A stretch of DNA of 64,000 bases from Silene latifolia (lineage: Eukaryota; Streptophyta; Magnoliopsida; Caryophyllales; Caryophyllaceae): NCBI RefSeq assembly GCF_048544455.1, contig NC_133534.1:38502217-38566216 (forward strand), written 5' to 3'. The notes under the pieces are model-generated. The model ran no database searches. It was given only the letters and a program-made list of their open reading frames with translations, and was not told the DNA's origin. The position numbers and the translations under genes are program-made. Shown in pieces: positions 19,360 through 31,601 of the stretch (positions are counted from its first letter, which is position 1; each line of letters starts with the position of its first letter).

Positions 19360-20767
19360 TGTGACACACCCATACTCCAAGTGCCTTACCAGGACCACTC
19401 AGGTATAGAAACGTCACCATCTCGGTTTTCCGAGACAATGATAATCAAATGACAATAAAGAAACATAATTTAAATAGTAATAAGGTTTAAGGAGATACAA
19501 CCAAAACCGAAACTGATAAAAGAAAACACAAAGGTTCTCAAATATTAAACCAACTACCTAAAGAACAACGTTCAACACAGCGGAAGGCTTCTAAAACAAC
19601 TCGTGATGACTCAACTCAGCTATCCCATGAGCATCAATCATACCTGCTCAATAACTGCTCACCACCTCCGAATGGATCACCACAGTTTTTAAAACATTTA
19701 AACGGGGTCAGTACTGATTACATAAAACAGACAGCTGCAAAGAAACATTATTACAAACAACTCAATAACACAACACAATCTCCACAACTCCATCTCTAAC
19801 TCCACACATCTGACTACACACTAAAGTGTGTAGCCCTGCCAGAGTACCCATCGCAACAAGTACTCCTCGCCGCCAGTGGGGGACCGCAGTAGTTCCCACC
19901 TAAGCCCCGCTCATCTCCATCGAGCGATAAACACATGTTAATTAATGTGCACATCCCTTCTGTGGCGGGTTCCATAGAAGACGAATCAAGGGCGTGAGGC
20001 CACTCCCGCAAGTGACTTCACTCAGCCAGGGACGCACCCCGAAGATCACAGACAGTTACACAGCCAATCAACAATATACAACCAACAATCACCAAAACCA
20101 ATCCAACATTATAATTAATCAACAATCCTCTCAACAACAATTACCAACACAATATGTAGCCAATACTGAGTAGGGAAACCCTACCTGGAATAGCAATCGC
20201 CAAGATCGTCACAAACAGCTAATCAAAATTGTTCTTCAATGAAATCACTTCCTATCAAACATACAATCATACAATCAGAATCTAACATCAACAATACTCC
20301 CAAAACTCCCAAATTACCCAATTAGGGTTTAAACCAAAGTTAACAGATCAACATAAAAACGGTACAAGGATCTTACCCACAACGCTACGGACTCAACGAC
20401 CCAAAGAACACTGAATTCCGACGACTCAAGCCTTGGGATTTGATAACAATGCGAAGAAGGAGAAGTAACGTAACTTGTTTTGTCTTTTATGAAACTTAGA
20501 ATAGGGTAAATGAAAAGGAACTGACGAAAGATGCTTTTATATCCTTCTCGCGTTACTATCAAAACCCGGCAAAATAACCCGTAAGACTCACTTACTCGAT
20601 CGAGTAAGTAACTTACTCGATCGAGTGCCCCTTACTCGATCGAGTGCCACACATACTCGATCGAGTACCCATCAGATAGACTATTGTTTCGTATAAAAAC
20701 ATACTTACTCGACAGAGTAAGCCCCACTCGATAGAGTACCCTTAGACATAGAAAACCGTAGTATTAC
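19360..20767 (-). mobile_element. 3' LTR of minus-strand gypsy, palindrome-rich
   Basis: On the minus strand it begins TGTAATACTACGG just after a purine-rich tract and ends GGGTGTGTCACA. It contains five or more TACTCGATCGAGTA-type palindromes (20590-20730) and then a TATA box GGATATAAAAGC (near 20533-20544). The interior around 19380-19440 includes an inverted CTCGG-TTTTC-CGAG hairpin. Confidence 0.7.
20590..20730. repeat. Array of TACTCGATCGAGTA palindromes in LTR
   Basis: Perfect and near-perfect 14-bp palindromes spaced 15-25 bp apart, upstream of the LTR TATA box on its own strand. Confidence 0.85.
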
Positions 20768-21917
20768 AGTCTTCCCTCCTTAAAAAGAACTTCGTCCCCG
20801 AAATTCAACCCATGCTTAAAACAAACATACAAACTCGACCAAGACACAACAACGCAACTAAGAACTCAAAACAAAACTCCAACCAATAAAACATGAACTC
20901 TTAACACCAACTTCACCAGCTACTCCTACCTCCACGACATGGCTTACGATATCGTATCAACTACATCATAGACTCTCTCGACACTAACTCCATACACTAC
21001 TAACTACCATCCACAAACGCCGCTAGCTCCGTTTCACTAACATATTATCCACTAGAAAATCCAATACCAAGACACTCATAAACATCAAACAGAATGTTAC
21101 ATTCTACCACCCTTAAAAGGAACTTCGTCCTCGAAGTTTACTCACACTCATAAACATCATCATCCTACTGTCAACACTCTCGAACTCCTAAACATCATTA
21201 TCCAACTGTCAAAACTATCGAAGTATTCTCCCATTCCTAAACATCGAACTACTACAAGCACGACCATGACCTTTTAACAAAATCAATCACAACAAAGATC
21301 CATCCTTTATGCCACACCAACACTCTGCTTCCAAATATACTACAACATGCACAACCATGAAACTCTCTTTTATCGCATCCTACTCCTCTTAAGATAAATC
21401 ACTACTACAGATACAGGCTATAACAACGGTCAAAAACCGTTGTTATATAAAAAAGCGGACGTTGTTAAAGCGTCCGTTGTAAAAGGTTATAACAACGGTT
21501 GGTTTTCTTAAGGAAACCGTTGTTAAAAATATTAACAACGGTTTTAAGTATAAAAACCCGTTGTGGAAAGTGTGACTCAATTTTGGGGGGAAAGTTATAA
21601 CAACGGGTTTTAATATACAAAACCGTTGTTATAACTAAAGACAACGGGTTGTTTGTAAATAACCGTTGTTGTTTGTTCTTAAAAAATAAAAAAAAATTAA
21701 ATTAAATATTACTAGATGCATGCATAATTACGGCCCGTTAGAATTCCGATGCATGCATTATTACTGACATCACTGTACATATGAATGGATAATATGGAAT
21801 GAGAAGGGTTAGTAATAAGATTTGAAGCAGCATTATTGAGAGATATGATGATGATTATGGCACAACTTCCTAACATATATATTAATTAAAAAGCAACTCA
21901 ACCCACACATTGCTTAG

Positions 21918-21925
21918 TATAAATA
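21918..21925 (+). promoter_or_regulatory. TATA box of the CACTA-borne gene
   Basis: TTAGTATAAATACATTG, about 120 nt before the ATG at 22041. Confidence 0.5.
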
Positions 21926-22040
21926 CATTGCATTATCTCAACTAACATTTCCATTATCTCAATATATTCATCTCCAAACCCTAACTGCTAAAACAAACTC
22001 TACTTAATCTTTCAAAACAAACTCCAAAAACTCCAACAAA

Positions 22041-22330
22041 ATGAATGATTTCATCCTTAAGACTCTTACCATGATCGAGAACAACAACAACTTCATCCGC
22101 CGGTTCCTCCATATTGAGGAAAGTTTCAGAGCTACCTTGCGAATGCTCGATCCGCACCGAAGCACGCCAAAGAAGATGGCTTGACGGAGCAAAAATGAGC
22201 GATTGCGGCTATATGACGATATAGCAATCTGCTGAACGGAACCTCCAAATAGCCAAGGAGGAGAGGACGGATACGATAGAGCAGAATAAGATCCTCTATG
22301 AAAATATAAGAATTGCATTTTTATATATGT
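22041..22330 (+). pseudogene. Decayed small gene inside CACTA element
   Basis: An ATG at 22041 opens 47 codons (MNDFILKTLTMIENNNNF..., basic, helix-prone) and stops at 22182-22184. A shifted frame then continues with a charged coiled-coil-like stretch (ERNLQIAKEERTDTIEQNK) to a stop at 22328-22330, so the original product was probably about 90-95 residues. A TATA box and CT/CA-rich leader precede it. It is not a recognised transposase, so either captured host sequence or an element-specific accessory protein. Confidence 0.45.
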
Positions 22331-24179
22331 AATTTTTTTTTAATTTATGTATTTATAAATATATATATATATATTAATTATGTTTATCTTACTTCTTCAT
22401 CTTGCTTCTTCATTGTTTTACTAACTAATTATGCGAACAATACTTAAACAAATAACATAATGGTCGATAAAAACACATACATGCAAAAGAAATAAATAGA
22501 AAAAGAAAATAATGACGATGAAACTAATAATGACGGCGAGATTTACCCGATAAATACGTAACGTAATAGACGATGAAATCAACAATGAGTGACGGCGAGA
22601 AGATAAAGCGACGATGAGAAAGAGAGAAAAAGAGAGAAAGAGAGAAAGAGAGTGTGTGTTTTGTGTTTGTTTGTCTCCTGTGTTTGTGTTTGTGTTTGTG
22701 TATTAAGGGTTGTGTTTTGTGGCTGCAGCAGACTTCTGTTTGTGTGGTTTATAGTATGGAAGGTATTGACAACGATTATTAAACAACAACCGTTGTGAAA
22801 TATGTTTTAACAACGGTTGTAAAAAACACCCGTTGTTAAATAAGTTTTAACAACGGGTTTCAAAAGTAACCGTTGTGATTACTTTTCACTAACTTTGCGC
22901 CAATTTTGCGCCAAATTATTAACAACGGTTGTGCATGTGTGACCCGTTGTTAAAACTAATAACAACGGTTTTTATAATCATACCCGTTGTAATTATTTTA
23001 GTAAAATTCGCGCCATACATTCTACAACGTCTATTGTGATTTTCGTGAATAATCGTTGTTAAAGGGGCGTTGTAGTTGCCTGGATTTGTAGTAGTGAATG
23101 TTACGTCCTCGTAACTCACTATACTAGATCCTTAGCTATATCTTCTCATTATCCTCATCACCACGACATGTCAAAGATAACCGCCTATAATCTAAACACT
23201 CACTATTCTTATATCCAAGGCTCTCTTACTTAAACAGTTCTCATACCTCAACTCACTCGGCACACCACCTAACCTATACCACAAAATCTTTAACTTAACC
23301 AAAAATTCAACTGTTCCCTATTACCGCCAAAACGACATAGTCCTCTATACATGCACCTATCTCCATACTCATAACTCACGATCCACAATTATTACGCCCA
23401 CTCACACTAGATCCTCAATTTCTTTTCTTTTATTAACGCAAAACTCATTCATCACTTAACATGATACTAATTTCCAACACTCTATACGTACTCACTGTCT
23501 CAAAAAAAATTATGAACCACTTGCAGCTTTCCGATCTGTACAACACATGTTCCACCATTCACTTGCTATTACTATGTCTACTAATGCCTCATCTTAAAAC
23601 AAGACCAAAATTATTGTAACAACTTCTCACAACTGTGTCACATCAACGGAATATTGCTATACCATGCCAACAACAGAAACATACACAACTCTCTTCCATA
23701 TCACACTCTACCCTCACACCCAAGCTGAAACTGGTAAGAAACATCGATAAACAAAACAACCATCTATATGTACAAACCGAAACTCACAGGAAGCAGCAGC
23801 AAACAAAACAACAATCTATGTATAACTGGTATGTACTTTTGAGAACTCGTATCATAATCATCCTCCCTACTCCACCACAACCGGTGACGGCATTGCAACA
23901 CCGCCACCAACAGCCGCACCGCAGCGCGAAAAATACCCACATCACAACACGAAGTACCGTGCCCGGATCACCACCCGAGGCACAACAACCACATCGATAG
24001 ACATCACAACCACATACAATTCCCATGAACACTGACTTAGCATAACTTTCCGGACAAGAAAAATTACTCAAATCCACTTTACTAATCACAACGCAACAAA
24101 TTATATGAATTAAACAGGTAAGAATCTCATGAATATCGTCCCCCATACCATATCACGGAATAAAATATATCATGAATAC

Positions 24180-24867
24180 TGTTATGGATAAAAATGTCAT
24201 TTATTATCCTGACATGGCGTCCTATTAACAGCAAGAAGAAGTGATAAAGGCGTAGCCACGTGTAGCGCAGTGATTGATAGAAGGGAGGAGAGAAGGATCG
24301 CAGAGGTGGCCTGCTAAGGACCGCTGGATTAAACAAGGAACAAACACAACATAGCCCAAAGGAAAGAAGCCCACGCGTGAGAAAGAATAAAAGACTCAGT
24401 CAACTAACAAACTCCTACTTTGTAGCAAGTTGACCCAATATTCCGCAACAGAAGCAGAAGCAGCTTTCAAACCCTAAGTTTTGACTCCAACAACTATAAA
24501 AGCAAGAGCAAAGCAACGTACAAGGGGCATTCGAAAAATCATCAAGCAAGACTTGTCTCTGAAAATCCATCAACAATTGGCGAAAATTACTTAGCAACAT
24601 AAAAATTGTATTTCCTTACTTGTGCATTCTTTACATCGATTATAGTGCAAAGTTGGCGGGATTCCGACTCCCCCCGCGGTTGTTCCCACACCGGGTTTTC
24701 CGCGTCACCAAAAATCTCTCGTGTCATCTTTTCGTTTATTTCTTTCTCCCTTACTTCATTGCCTATTTCGCTCGTAAAATCAGTTATAGTCCAATATTAA
24801 TCGGCCGTAGATCAATCACTATCACTCACAAATTACATAAATAACTCGGTAAATTTTTACTAAAACA
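24180..24867 (+). mobile_element. 5' LTR, Ty3/gypsy element A
   Basis: TGTTATGG...AAAACA, 688 bp, with TATA box AACTATAAAAGC near 24492. Homologous to the LTR at 16050-17175 but lacking that LTR's tandem block. Confidence 0.8.
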
Positions 24868-24870
24868 GTT

Positions 24871-24889
24871 TGGCGCCCACCGTGGGGCA
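24871..24889 (+). other. Primer-binding site, element A
   Basis: TGGCGCCCACCGTGGGGCA starts 3 nt after the LTR end, the position and TGG start of a tRNA-primed PBS. Confidence 0.7.
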
Positions 24890-25898
24890 TAGTGATCATT
24901 TTCTATAGCCAAGCCTCGCAAAACCGAACCAGCCATCACAATGTCTGGAACGCCTGTAATCCTTCCAAAGACCAGAGTATGCCGCCCTATCTTTCGCAGC
25001 AGAATTACTTCGCATCTGCAGAGGACCGATCGGTGCATCCCCAAGCATCCACTAAACGATCCTCGCCAAAGATGTCGACCCGAGCCATGCCCAAACCTCG
25101 AAACCACCGCAGATTCCCAAGGCAACAGTGCATCCAATATCAAAATCCAAAGCAGGAAAGCAGCCCCCAAAGCAGAGGAGGCGAAGCAAAGATCCGAGGC
25201 CCGACCCAGAAAGCTCAGCAGAAGTTCTCCGAAGTAGAGGATCTCCAAAGACTCGATCCGATGCGGTGTGATGATTCAGGGGATGGACATTCTCGCGTCG
25301 GGTCGTTGAAGATCCGAGGAAAGACAACCGAGAATATGATGGCTCAAATCGTGACGCAGCATCCCAAATCCAAACCAAAGATCAACACCGGAGGCTCCGG
25401 CCTGTAAGAACGGTGGAGGATCGGGTCGACCAATCCCATCGAACTAGTTACCAGGTGGATCTTGCGGGGGTAGTACCCAGCGAACCAATCGAGCCAAGAG
25501 GATTGGGATGTCTGTCATTTGATAATCCACTCAGTCTGCAGCAGACAACAGGTAACGCGTTATTTAGCACCCCTTCTGGATCTGACCTTCCACCCTTTTC
25601 AGGTACCCCTGCACAGCAGACACCAGGATGGTAGTCTGGACCTGTCCCCAACACAGCAATCCCATCCTGCAACCAGTTCACCAGTGGAGCCTGGATCGGA
25701 GGATTACAGCAGACACCAGGATGGCAACCTGGATCCATAATCAGTGCAACACCAGCAACCAGTCATCCAGCATCAGGCCAACTTTCTGGAGCACCTTGGC
25801 TAGGAGGTACACCTGCTGGTTCCTTCCCGCTTGTTTCTAACCCTCTTGCAGGAGCAGGTAACTCGCTGGAACAACAATACCAGGAGCTGAGGGAGCTA

Positions 25899-27380
25899 AT
25901 GTATAGGATACCAGGCGTAGCCCGTCCGCTGGAGAAAGCAGCCAAAGATAGCTACGCAGACTCACCTTTCGTGGATGACATAGCCCTAATCGGTGTTCCT
26001 AAAGGATGTGTGCCGCCAGCTATGACACTCTATGACGGGACCTCAGATCCACTTGACCATATCAACCACTACAAGCAGAAAATGATGGTGATAACTGCAA
26101 CTGGATCTCTAAAGGAAGTTTGCATGTTCAAAGGTTTCAGATCAACACTGTCAGGAGCAGCCCTGCAGTGGTTCGTCGGCTTACCGAACAAAAGCATATC
26201 CAGCTTCGCCGACCTAGTCAATGCCTTCAACCAGCAGTTCGCCAGCAGCAGAAAGCCAGAGAAGCAGACCAGCGACCTCTATCGGCTGGTGCAAGGATTT
26301 GAGGAATCCACCCGCGATTACTTGAACCGGTTCAACAAAGAGAAGGTGTCAATTCCGAGGTGTGATATAGCAACCGCTATACAAGCCTTCCGCCGAGGGT
26401 CGCACCGGGATTCACGATTATACAAGGAGTTAACCATGCATCCGTGCACTACCTTTGAGGAGGTGCAGTCGAAGGCAATCGCTGTCATGAGGCTGGAAGA
26501 AGACGCTGCACCTGTAAGAGGCACTTATGATTCAGACCCAGTATCCAGAAAGGCTCCTATAGAGAAGAAAAGCGAAAGATCCAAACCCTACAGCAGGAAC
26601 GTGAATAAAGTTTCTGGAAGCTCAGAAGGAAAGTCAGAAGCAGATCTACCTCCGAAAGTAAGTGAGTATGGTTTCACTACCAATCTTGCAGGACTATTCA
26701 AAGCCTTGAAAGAGCTAGGACGCAGAGTCAGATGGCCAAAACTTCCAGAAGGAAACCCCAGCAGCAGAGACACAGGCAAAAAGTGTGAGTTCCACGGCAG
26801 CAACACTCACAACACCGATGAATGCCACTCCCTCAGAAAGGAAGTCAAATTCCACTATGACCAAGGACACCTGGATCACCTCCTCCCCAGAAACACAACA
26901 AGAGTAAATTCAGCGGATCAGGTTCTGCCCTCTCCTCCTCCTCTTTGTTCTAGAACTGTGAATGTCATTACAGGTGGATCGGAGTTGTGTGGGCTGACTT
27001 ACTCAGCAGCTAAGAGGCACGCAACCAGGGCTAAGGGAGACAGACCAGAAAGCTCCTGCAGGGTTAACCATCTAAATCTGCCGTCAGTCACCTTCGACGA
27101 AACAGACGCAGGATCTACTCCTGAACAGCACCACGACGCTCTAATAATCACGCTACCCATAGGAAATTGCAAGGTAAAAAAGATCCTGGTGGATACCGGA
27201 AGCTCCGTCAACTTGATCATGATGGAAACACTCAAAGGAATGGGATTCACCGAAAAAGATCTAGCAAAAAGAAGGTTCCCTTGGTTGGTTTATTGGCGAA
27301 ACAAAGCACTCCCTAGGAGAAATCATCATCCCGACCTACGCCGGAGGTGTAAACAAACAGGTAAGATATTTGGTTATTGA
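25899..27380 (+). pseudogene. Gag and protease of gypsy element A
   Basis: 493 codons open without a stop. Residues 30-220 resemble retrotransposon gag (capsid-like helices: LSGAALQWFVGLP, FNQQFASSRKPEKQTSDLY). A zinc-binding stretch follows (CEFHGSNTHNTDECHSLRKE), then an aspartic protease with the active-site triad in LVDTGSSVNLI. After the protease core the frame shifts; matching sequence continues at 27370 (VIDGPSTYNVILGRPWIHEM). Upstream (24892-25898) is open but low-complexity gag leader with stops. Capsid and protease would act in cytoplasmic particles, but the frameshift makes this copy defective. Confidence 0.8.
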
Positions 27381-30300
27381 TGGGCCCTCTACTTACAATG
27401 TAATCCTTGGCAGGCCCTGGATCCACGAGATGAAAGCAATTCCCTCAACGTACCACCAATGCCTGAAGTTTCCAACACCTTGGGGGGTGCAAGAAATACG
27501 TGGGGACCAGGAAGAAGCTAAGGATTGCTACAAGGTGGCTCTGAAGCCAACAACAGGTGCACCCGCATAGCAATTACAGAGCCAGCGCATCCAGGACGAG
27601 TACATTGAACCTCAGCAGGCAGAACTAGACGAAGTCATCCTGGATTCGCTGCATCCAGAGCGAACTGTTCTCATTGGATCCGAATGTAGAGGTAAGATTC
27701 GTGAAGAACTCGTTCGGTTGTTGAGAACTAACATAGATTGCTTTGCTTGGTCACATGATGACATGATAGGGATAGACCCAAATGTGATAACTCACAAGCT
27801 AAGTGTGGATCCAAGCTATAAACCCGTGCGTGAGGTAAAAGAAGAAAGTTTTTTCGAAAGAAACCAGGTCATAAATCAAGAAGTAGATAACTCGCTTTGG
27901 AAAGATCCGTGAAGTAAAATACCCGAGTGGTTGTCTAATGTGGTAGTGGTCCCAAAGAAGAATGGCAAGTGGAGGGTCTGCGTCGATTTCACGGACTTAA
28001 ACAAAGCTTGCCCAAAGGATCCCTTCCCTCTACCACACATAGACGCCATGGTAGATGCTACTGCAGGCCACGAGATGCTAACATTCCTGGATGCCTGGAG
28101 CGGATATAACCAGATAAAGATGCACCCCAGTGACCAGGAAAAGACAGCGTTCAGATCCGAGAGAGGTATCTATTGTTATAATGTCATGCCTTTTGGACTG
28201 AAAAATGCAGGATCCACCTATCGAGGTGGTAAACATGATGTTTAAAGAACAAATAGGCAAAACTATGGAAGTGTATATAGACGATATGGTCGTCAAATCG
28301 AAAGCAAGCTTCACAAAGACCACCAAAGACTGGAAGAAACTTTCAATACCCTCAGGAAATACCAAATGAAGCTGAATCCTACGAAGTGCACCTTCAGAGT
28401 ATCCAATGGAAAGTTCCTAGGGTACATGGTGACCCAGAGAGGAATAGAGGCCAGACCGAGCAAATAAGAGCAATCCCGCACTGGAGTCACGCAGAAACCA
28501 AAAGACGTCCAAATACCGATCGGAAGAGTGGCGGCCTTAAACAGATTCATATCCAGATCGTCGGACAGATGCAGGCTATTCTATGATATACTCAGGAAAA
28601 GCCAAAAATTTGAATGGACGGACGACCACGAAAAAGCATTTCAGGAGCCGAAACGTTATCTCAAAGACCCGCCTCTCCGTCGAAACCAGAGCGGGAGAGC
28701 CACATTCCTATATCTCATCGATCCATGAAGTAGTAAGATCAGTGCGGTGCTAGTGCGAGAGCAGGAAGGATCACAAAGATCCGGTATACTACATCGCAAG
28801 TCTCGCTTTCGGCAGAGACCAGGTACACATCACTAGAAAAACTTGTCCTTGCACTCGTTATCGCATCCTATAAACTGCGTCCCTACTTTGAATCTCATAC
28901 AATTTCTGTGATAACTAATTATCCTCTTAAAACTATCATGAGAAAACCGTAATTGTCGGGACGAATGGCTAAATGGTCCGTGCACTTGAAGCGGGTACGA
29001 TTTGAAGTTTGAACCCCGCATGACCATAAAGTCTCGGGCTCGCGGACTTTGTGTCCGACTTCGCCAAAGACTCCGGACCGGGCGAACGGGACATCCGAAC
29101 GGAAGAAGACAAAGGAGAACAGTGTGGGAGTTACATGTGGACAGAGCCTCAAATGCCAAAGGAGCGGGAGAGTAGGGCTGGTCCTCAAATCACCCCAAGG
29201 AGACCTCATAGTCCAGGCCGTACGATGTGAATTCAAAGCCACAAACAACGGCGAATACGAGGCACTAATCCCGGGTCCGAAGGCGGCTCTGGATCTCGAA
29301 AATCGACACCTTCGGGTTTGCGGTGATTCTAAGCTTATAGTTAACCATGTGAATGATCTGCTATGAGGCCGGGGACCCCCAGGATGATGGCATATTTAGA
29401 TGTAGCAAAAGAGCCGAAAGTCAAATTTGTCACATTCAACATCAAGCAAATCCCCGGGAGCGAGAAATGCGGCGGACGCACTAGCCACTCCGGGGGCAAC
29501 CTTCAAAACAGAACTGTCTCCACGATACCAATTGTCCACGTCTTTGGAGCCAAGCAATACTAAAATCTCAGAAGCGAGAAAAAGTGTGCAAAGACAAAGA
29601 TGAAGAAAGTACCCCAGATGGAGGAAGCCCTACCTAGATCGGTTGCAGAATGACACCCTACCAGCAGATAAAAGGGAGGTAAGGGGCTTTAAAATGAAAG
29701 CATCCAGATTCCTACTAATCGATAATGTTCTTTTCAGAAAATCCCACGCTGGACCCTACCTCAGATGCCTGGATCGGGAAGAGTCTCAGTCGTTTTGCAT
29801 GCTATCCACAAGTGGAGAATGTGGAAACCATGCAGGGGGCAGGAGCCGTCCAACAAGGCACCGAGGCGGGGATATACGGCCCACAATGCGCAAAGATGCC
29901 ATGGAATTCGCAAAAAGATGCGACGCTTGCCAGAGACACGCCCATGTTAGCCACCACCCACAGAGCCTCGCACCAGGTTATTTCACCATGGCCTTTCATG
30001 AAATGGGGGATGGATATCGTGGGACCATTACCCAGAGCACCAGGAAACAAAGTCTACATGCTCGCCATGACGGATTACTTTTCCAAATGGATAGAAGCAG
30101 AATCATCCTCCCAGGTTACGTAAAACCCAGGTGATATCTTTCATTAAACGCAATATCATATGCAGGTTTGGCATTCCATCCGAGATTATATGTGATAATG
30201 GGTCCCAATTCATTGGAAATAAGATGAAGCTTTTTGTGCTAGGTGGAATATCTCGCTACAGTAAATCTACTCCCGGGAACCCCAATCCAACGGACAAGTG

Positions 30301-30850
30301 AATCCAAAGAATAAGATTATCATTGAAAACTTGAAAAAGAAACTAGAGGAGATTGGGGGCAAATGGGCGGAAGAGCTACCTACCGGTTCTCTGGGCCGAC
30401 AGTAACCACACCAAAGGTTGCAACGGGGCAAACCCCTTTAGCCTGGTGTTCGGAGCGAAGCCGTCATCCCATCCAAGTCGTGGTCCCAACCACGAGATAT
30501 GGATGCATCACGAAGAAGATCGAAACCAGGTAGAAATGGCAAGCGGCCTGGACACGATAGATGAACTCGAACCAGGCGCCCGGATCGGGATGGCTTCCTA
30601 CCGACGTGATCGTGGCTAAAAGCTACAACAAGAACGTAAAAGTAAGAACTCTGCAGTGGGAGATCCGGTCCTCGGGAAAGTCTTCAGAATACCAAGAACC
30701 AAAGCAAGGGGGAAATTTGCCTACAATCGGGAGGGGCCATACCAAGTAGAAAGCACAGTTGGAAATGGAGCCTACCGACTCATGACTATGGAAGGGCAAA
30801 TGGTTCCCAGATCCTGGAATATCACCCACTTGAAAAAATATTTTATTTAA
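27370..30850 (+). pseudogene. Broken pol of gypsy element A (RT, RNase H, integrase)
   Basis: The domains come in Ty3/gypsy order but in many short frames. The reverse transcriptase part holds WRVCVDFTDLNKACPKDPFP and YNVMPFGLKNAGS (27931-28220), and VYIDDMVVKSK follows in a shifted frame near 28260. RNase H connection sequence lies at 28528-28730. A second, archaeal-type RNase H lies at 29160-29366 (FKATNNGEYEAL, VCGDSKLIVNHV), a feature of the Tat lineage. Integrase zinc finger and core lie at 29643-30350 (WGMDIVGPLP, IICDNGSQF). At the position of the third catalytic acid the sequence reads NGQVNPKNK, so the DDE glutamate seems replaced. Clearly dead. Confidence 0.85.
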
Positions 30851-31601
30851 AGTCACCAGCAAGGTCAACAACCGGGTACTCAGCCTACCAGATACAACCC
30901 AGTCAGGTTCTAGATATTGCCTTACATATTTTCTGGCTCTGAATATTCTTCTGTCTCTGAACACTTTTATGCCTCCAAAAAATTCTTCTGGTCCTAAAAG
31001 ATATTTTCCTGCTTCTAAAATATTTTTCTATTTTTTATATTTCTCTGGGTCTGGATATCTCCTGATTCTGAATGTTTTCTGGCTCTAAAAATGTTATTTT
31101 CGAATTCAACAATTCTGGTTCCAATAGACTTGCTCATATTTTAATTCCGGAAAGTTTTAAAATTTCGAAACCACCTTAAGTAAATTAATTTTTTCTAATA
31201 AGCCAAGGAAATAAAATGCAAACTAATCTGGCAGAGCTTGTATTCATTGCAGAGGGCGTGTGTCCGTGGCTAAGCACATACAACCGGGACCACCAGCCTC
31301 CCGCGATGCATTAGCACCCACGCAAGCCTGGCTCCTCTGGACGAGTGGGCATACTAGACCCCTTAGCCAGCAATCTAACAGCGATGGCCAAACGAACGAC
31401 GTGCATGCACAAATCAAAGCACCAGAAACGGTACGACACAAAAAGATAACCAGTAGAAAATACTTTAAGTCGCAAAGCAAAATATGCCTGGCACCAGAGC
31501 CAGACCAAAAGTACATAAACTGTTCAAAATAAAGATGTTATGCCCCGTAGGGCCAAAAACTAACTAAGCATAAGCATAAGTCTTTCAGATGCAGAGAAAT
31601 A
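30851..31601. other. Spacer between pol A and antisense gene; possible junction
   Basis: The first part (30920-31110) has degenerate TTCTGGCTCTGAATA-type repeats. No polypurine tract or TGTTATGG-type LTR follows pol, which is unexpected for element A. A junction between two elements may lie here. Confidence 0.4.

Larger units (their letters stand above)
21400..23096. mobile_element. Non-autonomous CACTA (En/Spm) transposon, 1.7 kb
   Basis: Ends CACTACTACAGATACAGGC and GCCTGGATTTGTAGTAGTG are inverted repeats starting with CACTA. A 3-bp AAT duplication flanks it (21397-21399, 23097-23099). Subterminal regions at both ends carry many AACAACGGTT/AACCGTTGTT motifs in both orientations, typical transposase-binding repeats. 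No TnpA or TnpD domains. The centre carries a decayed small gene with its own promoter. Confidence 0.9.
20768..24179 (-). mobile_element. Degenerate gypsy interior, split by CACTA
   Basis: The first bases (20768-20790) form a purine-rich tract on the minus strand (AAGGAGGGAAGAC) adjoining the LTR. A second copy of the motif lies near 21100-21130 (TTAAAAGGAACTTCGTCCTC). No intact gag or pol frame is seen. The right side is cut by the gypsy element at 24180. Confidence 0.5.

Noticed and set aside
24127..24600. Small minus-strand frames in the LTR of element A
   Set aside because: Lie inside LTR sequence and have no domain.
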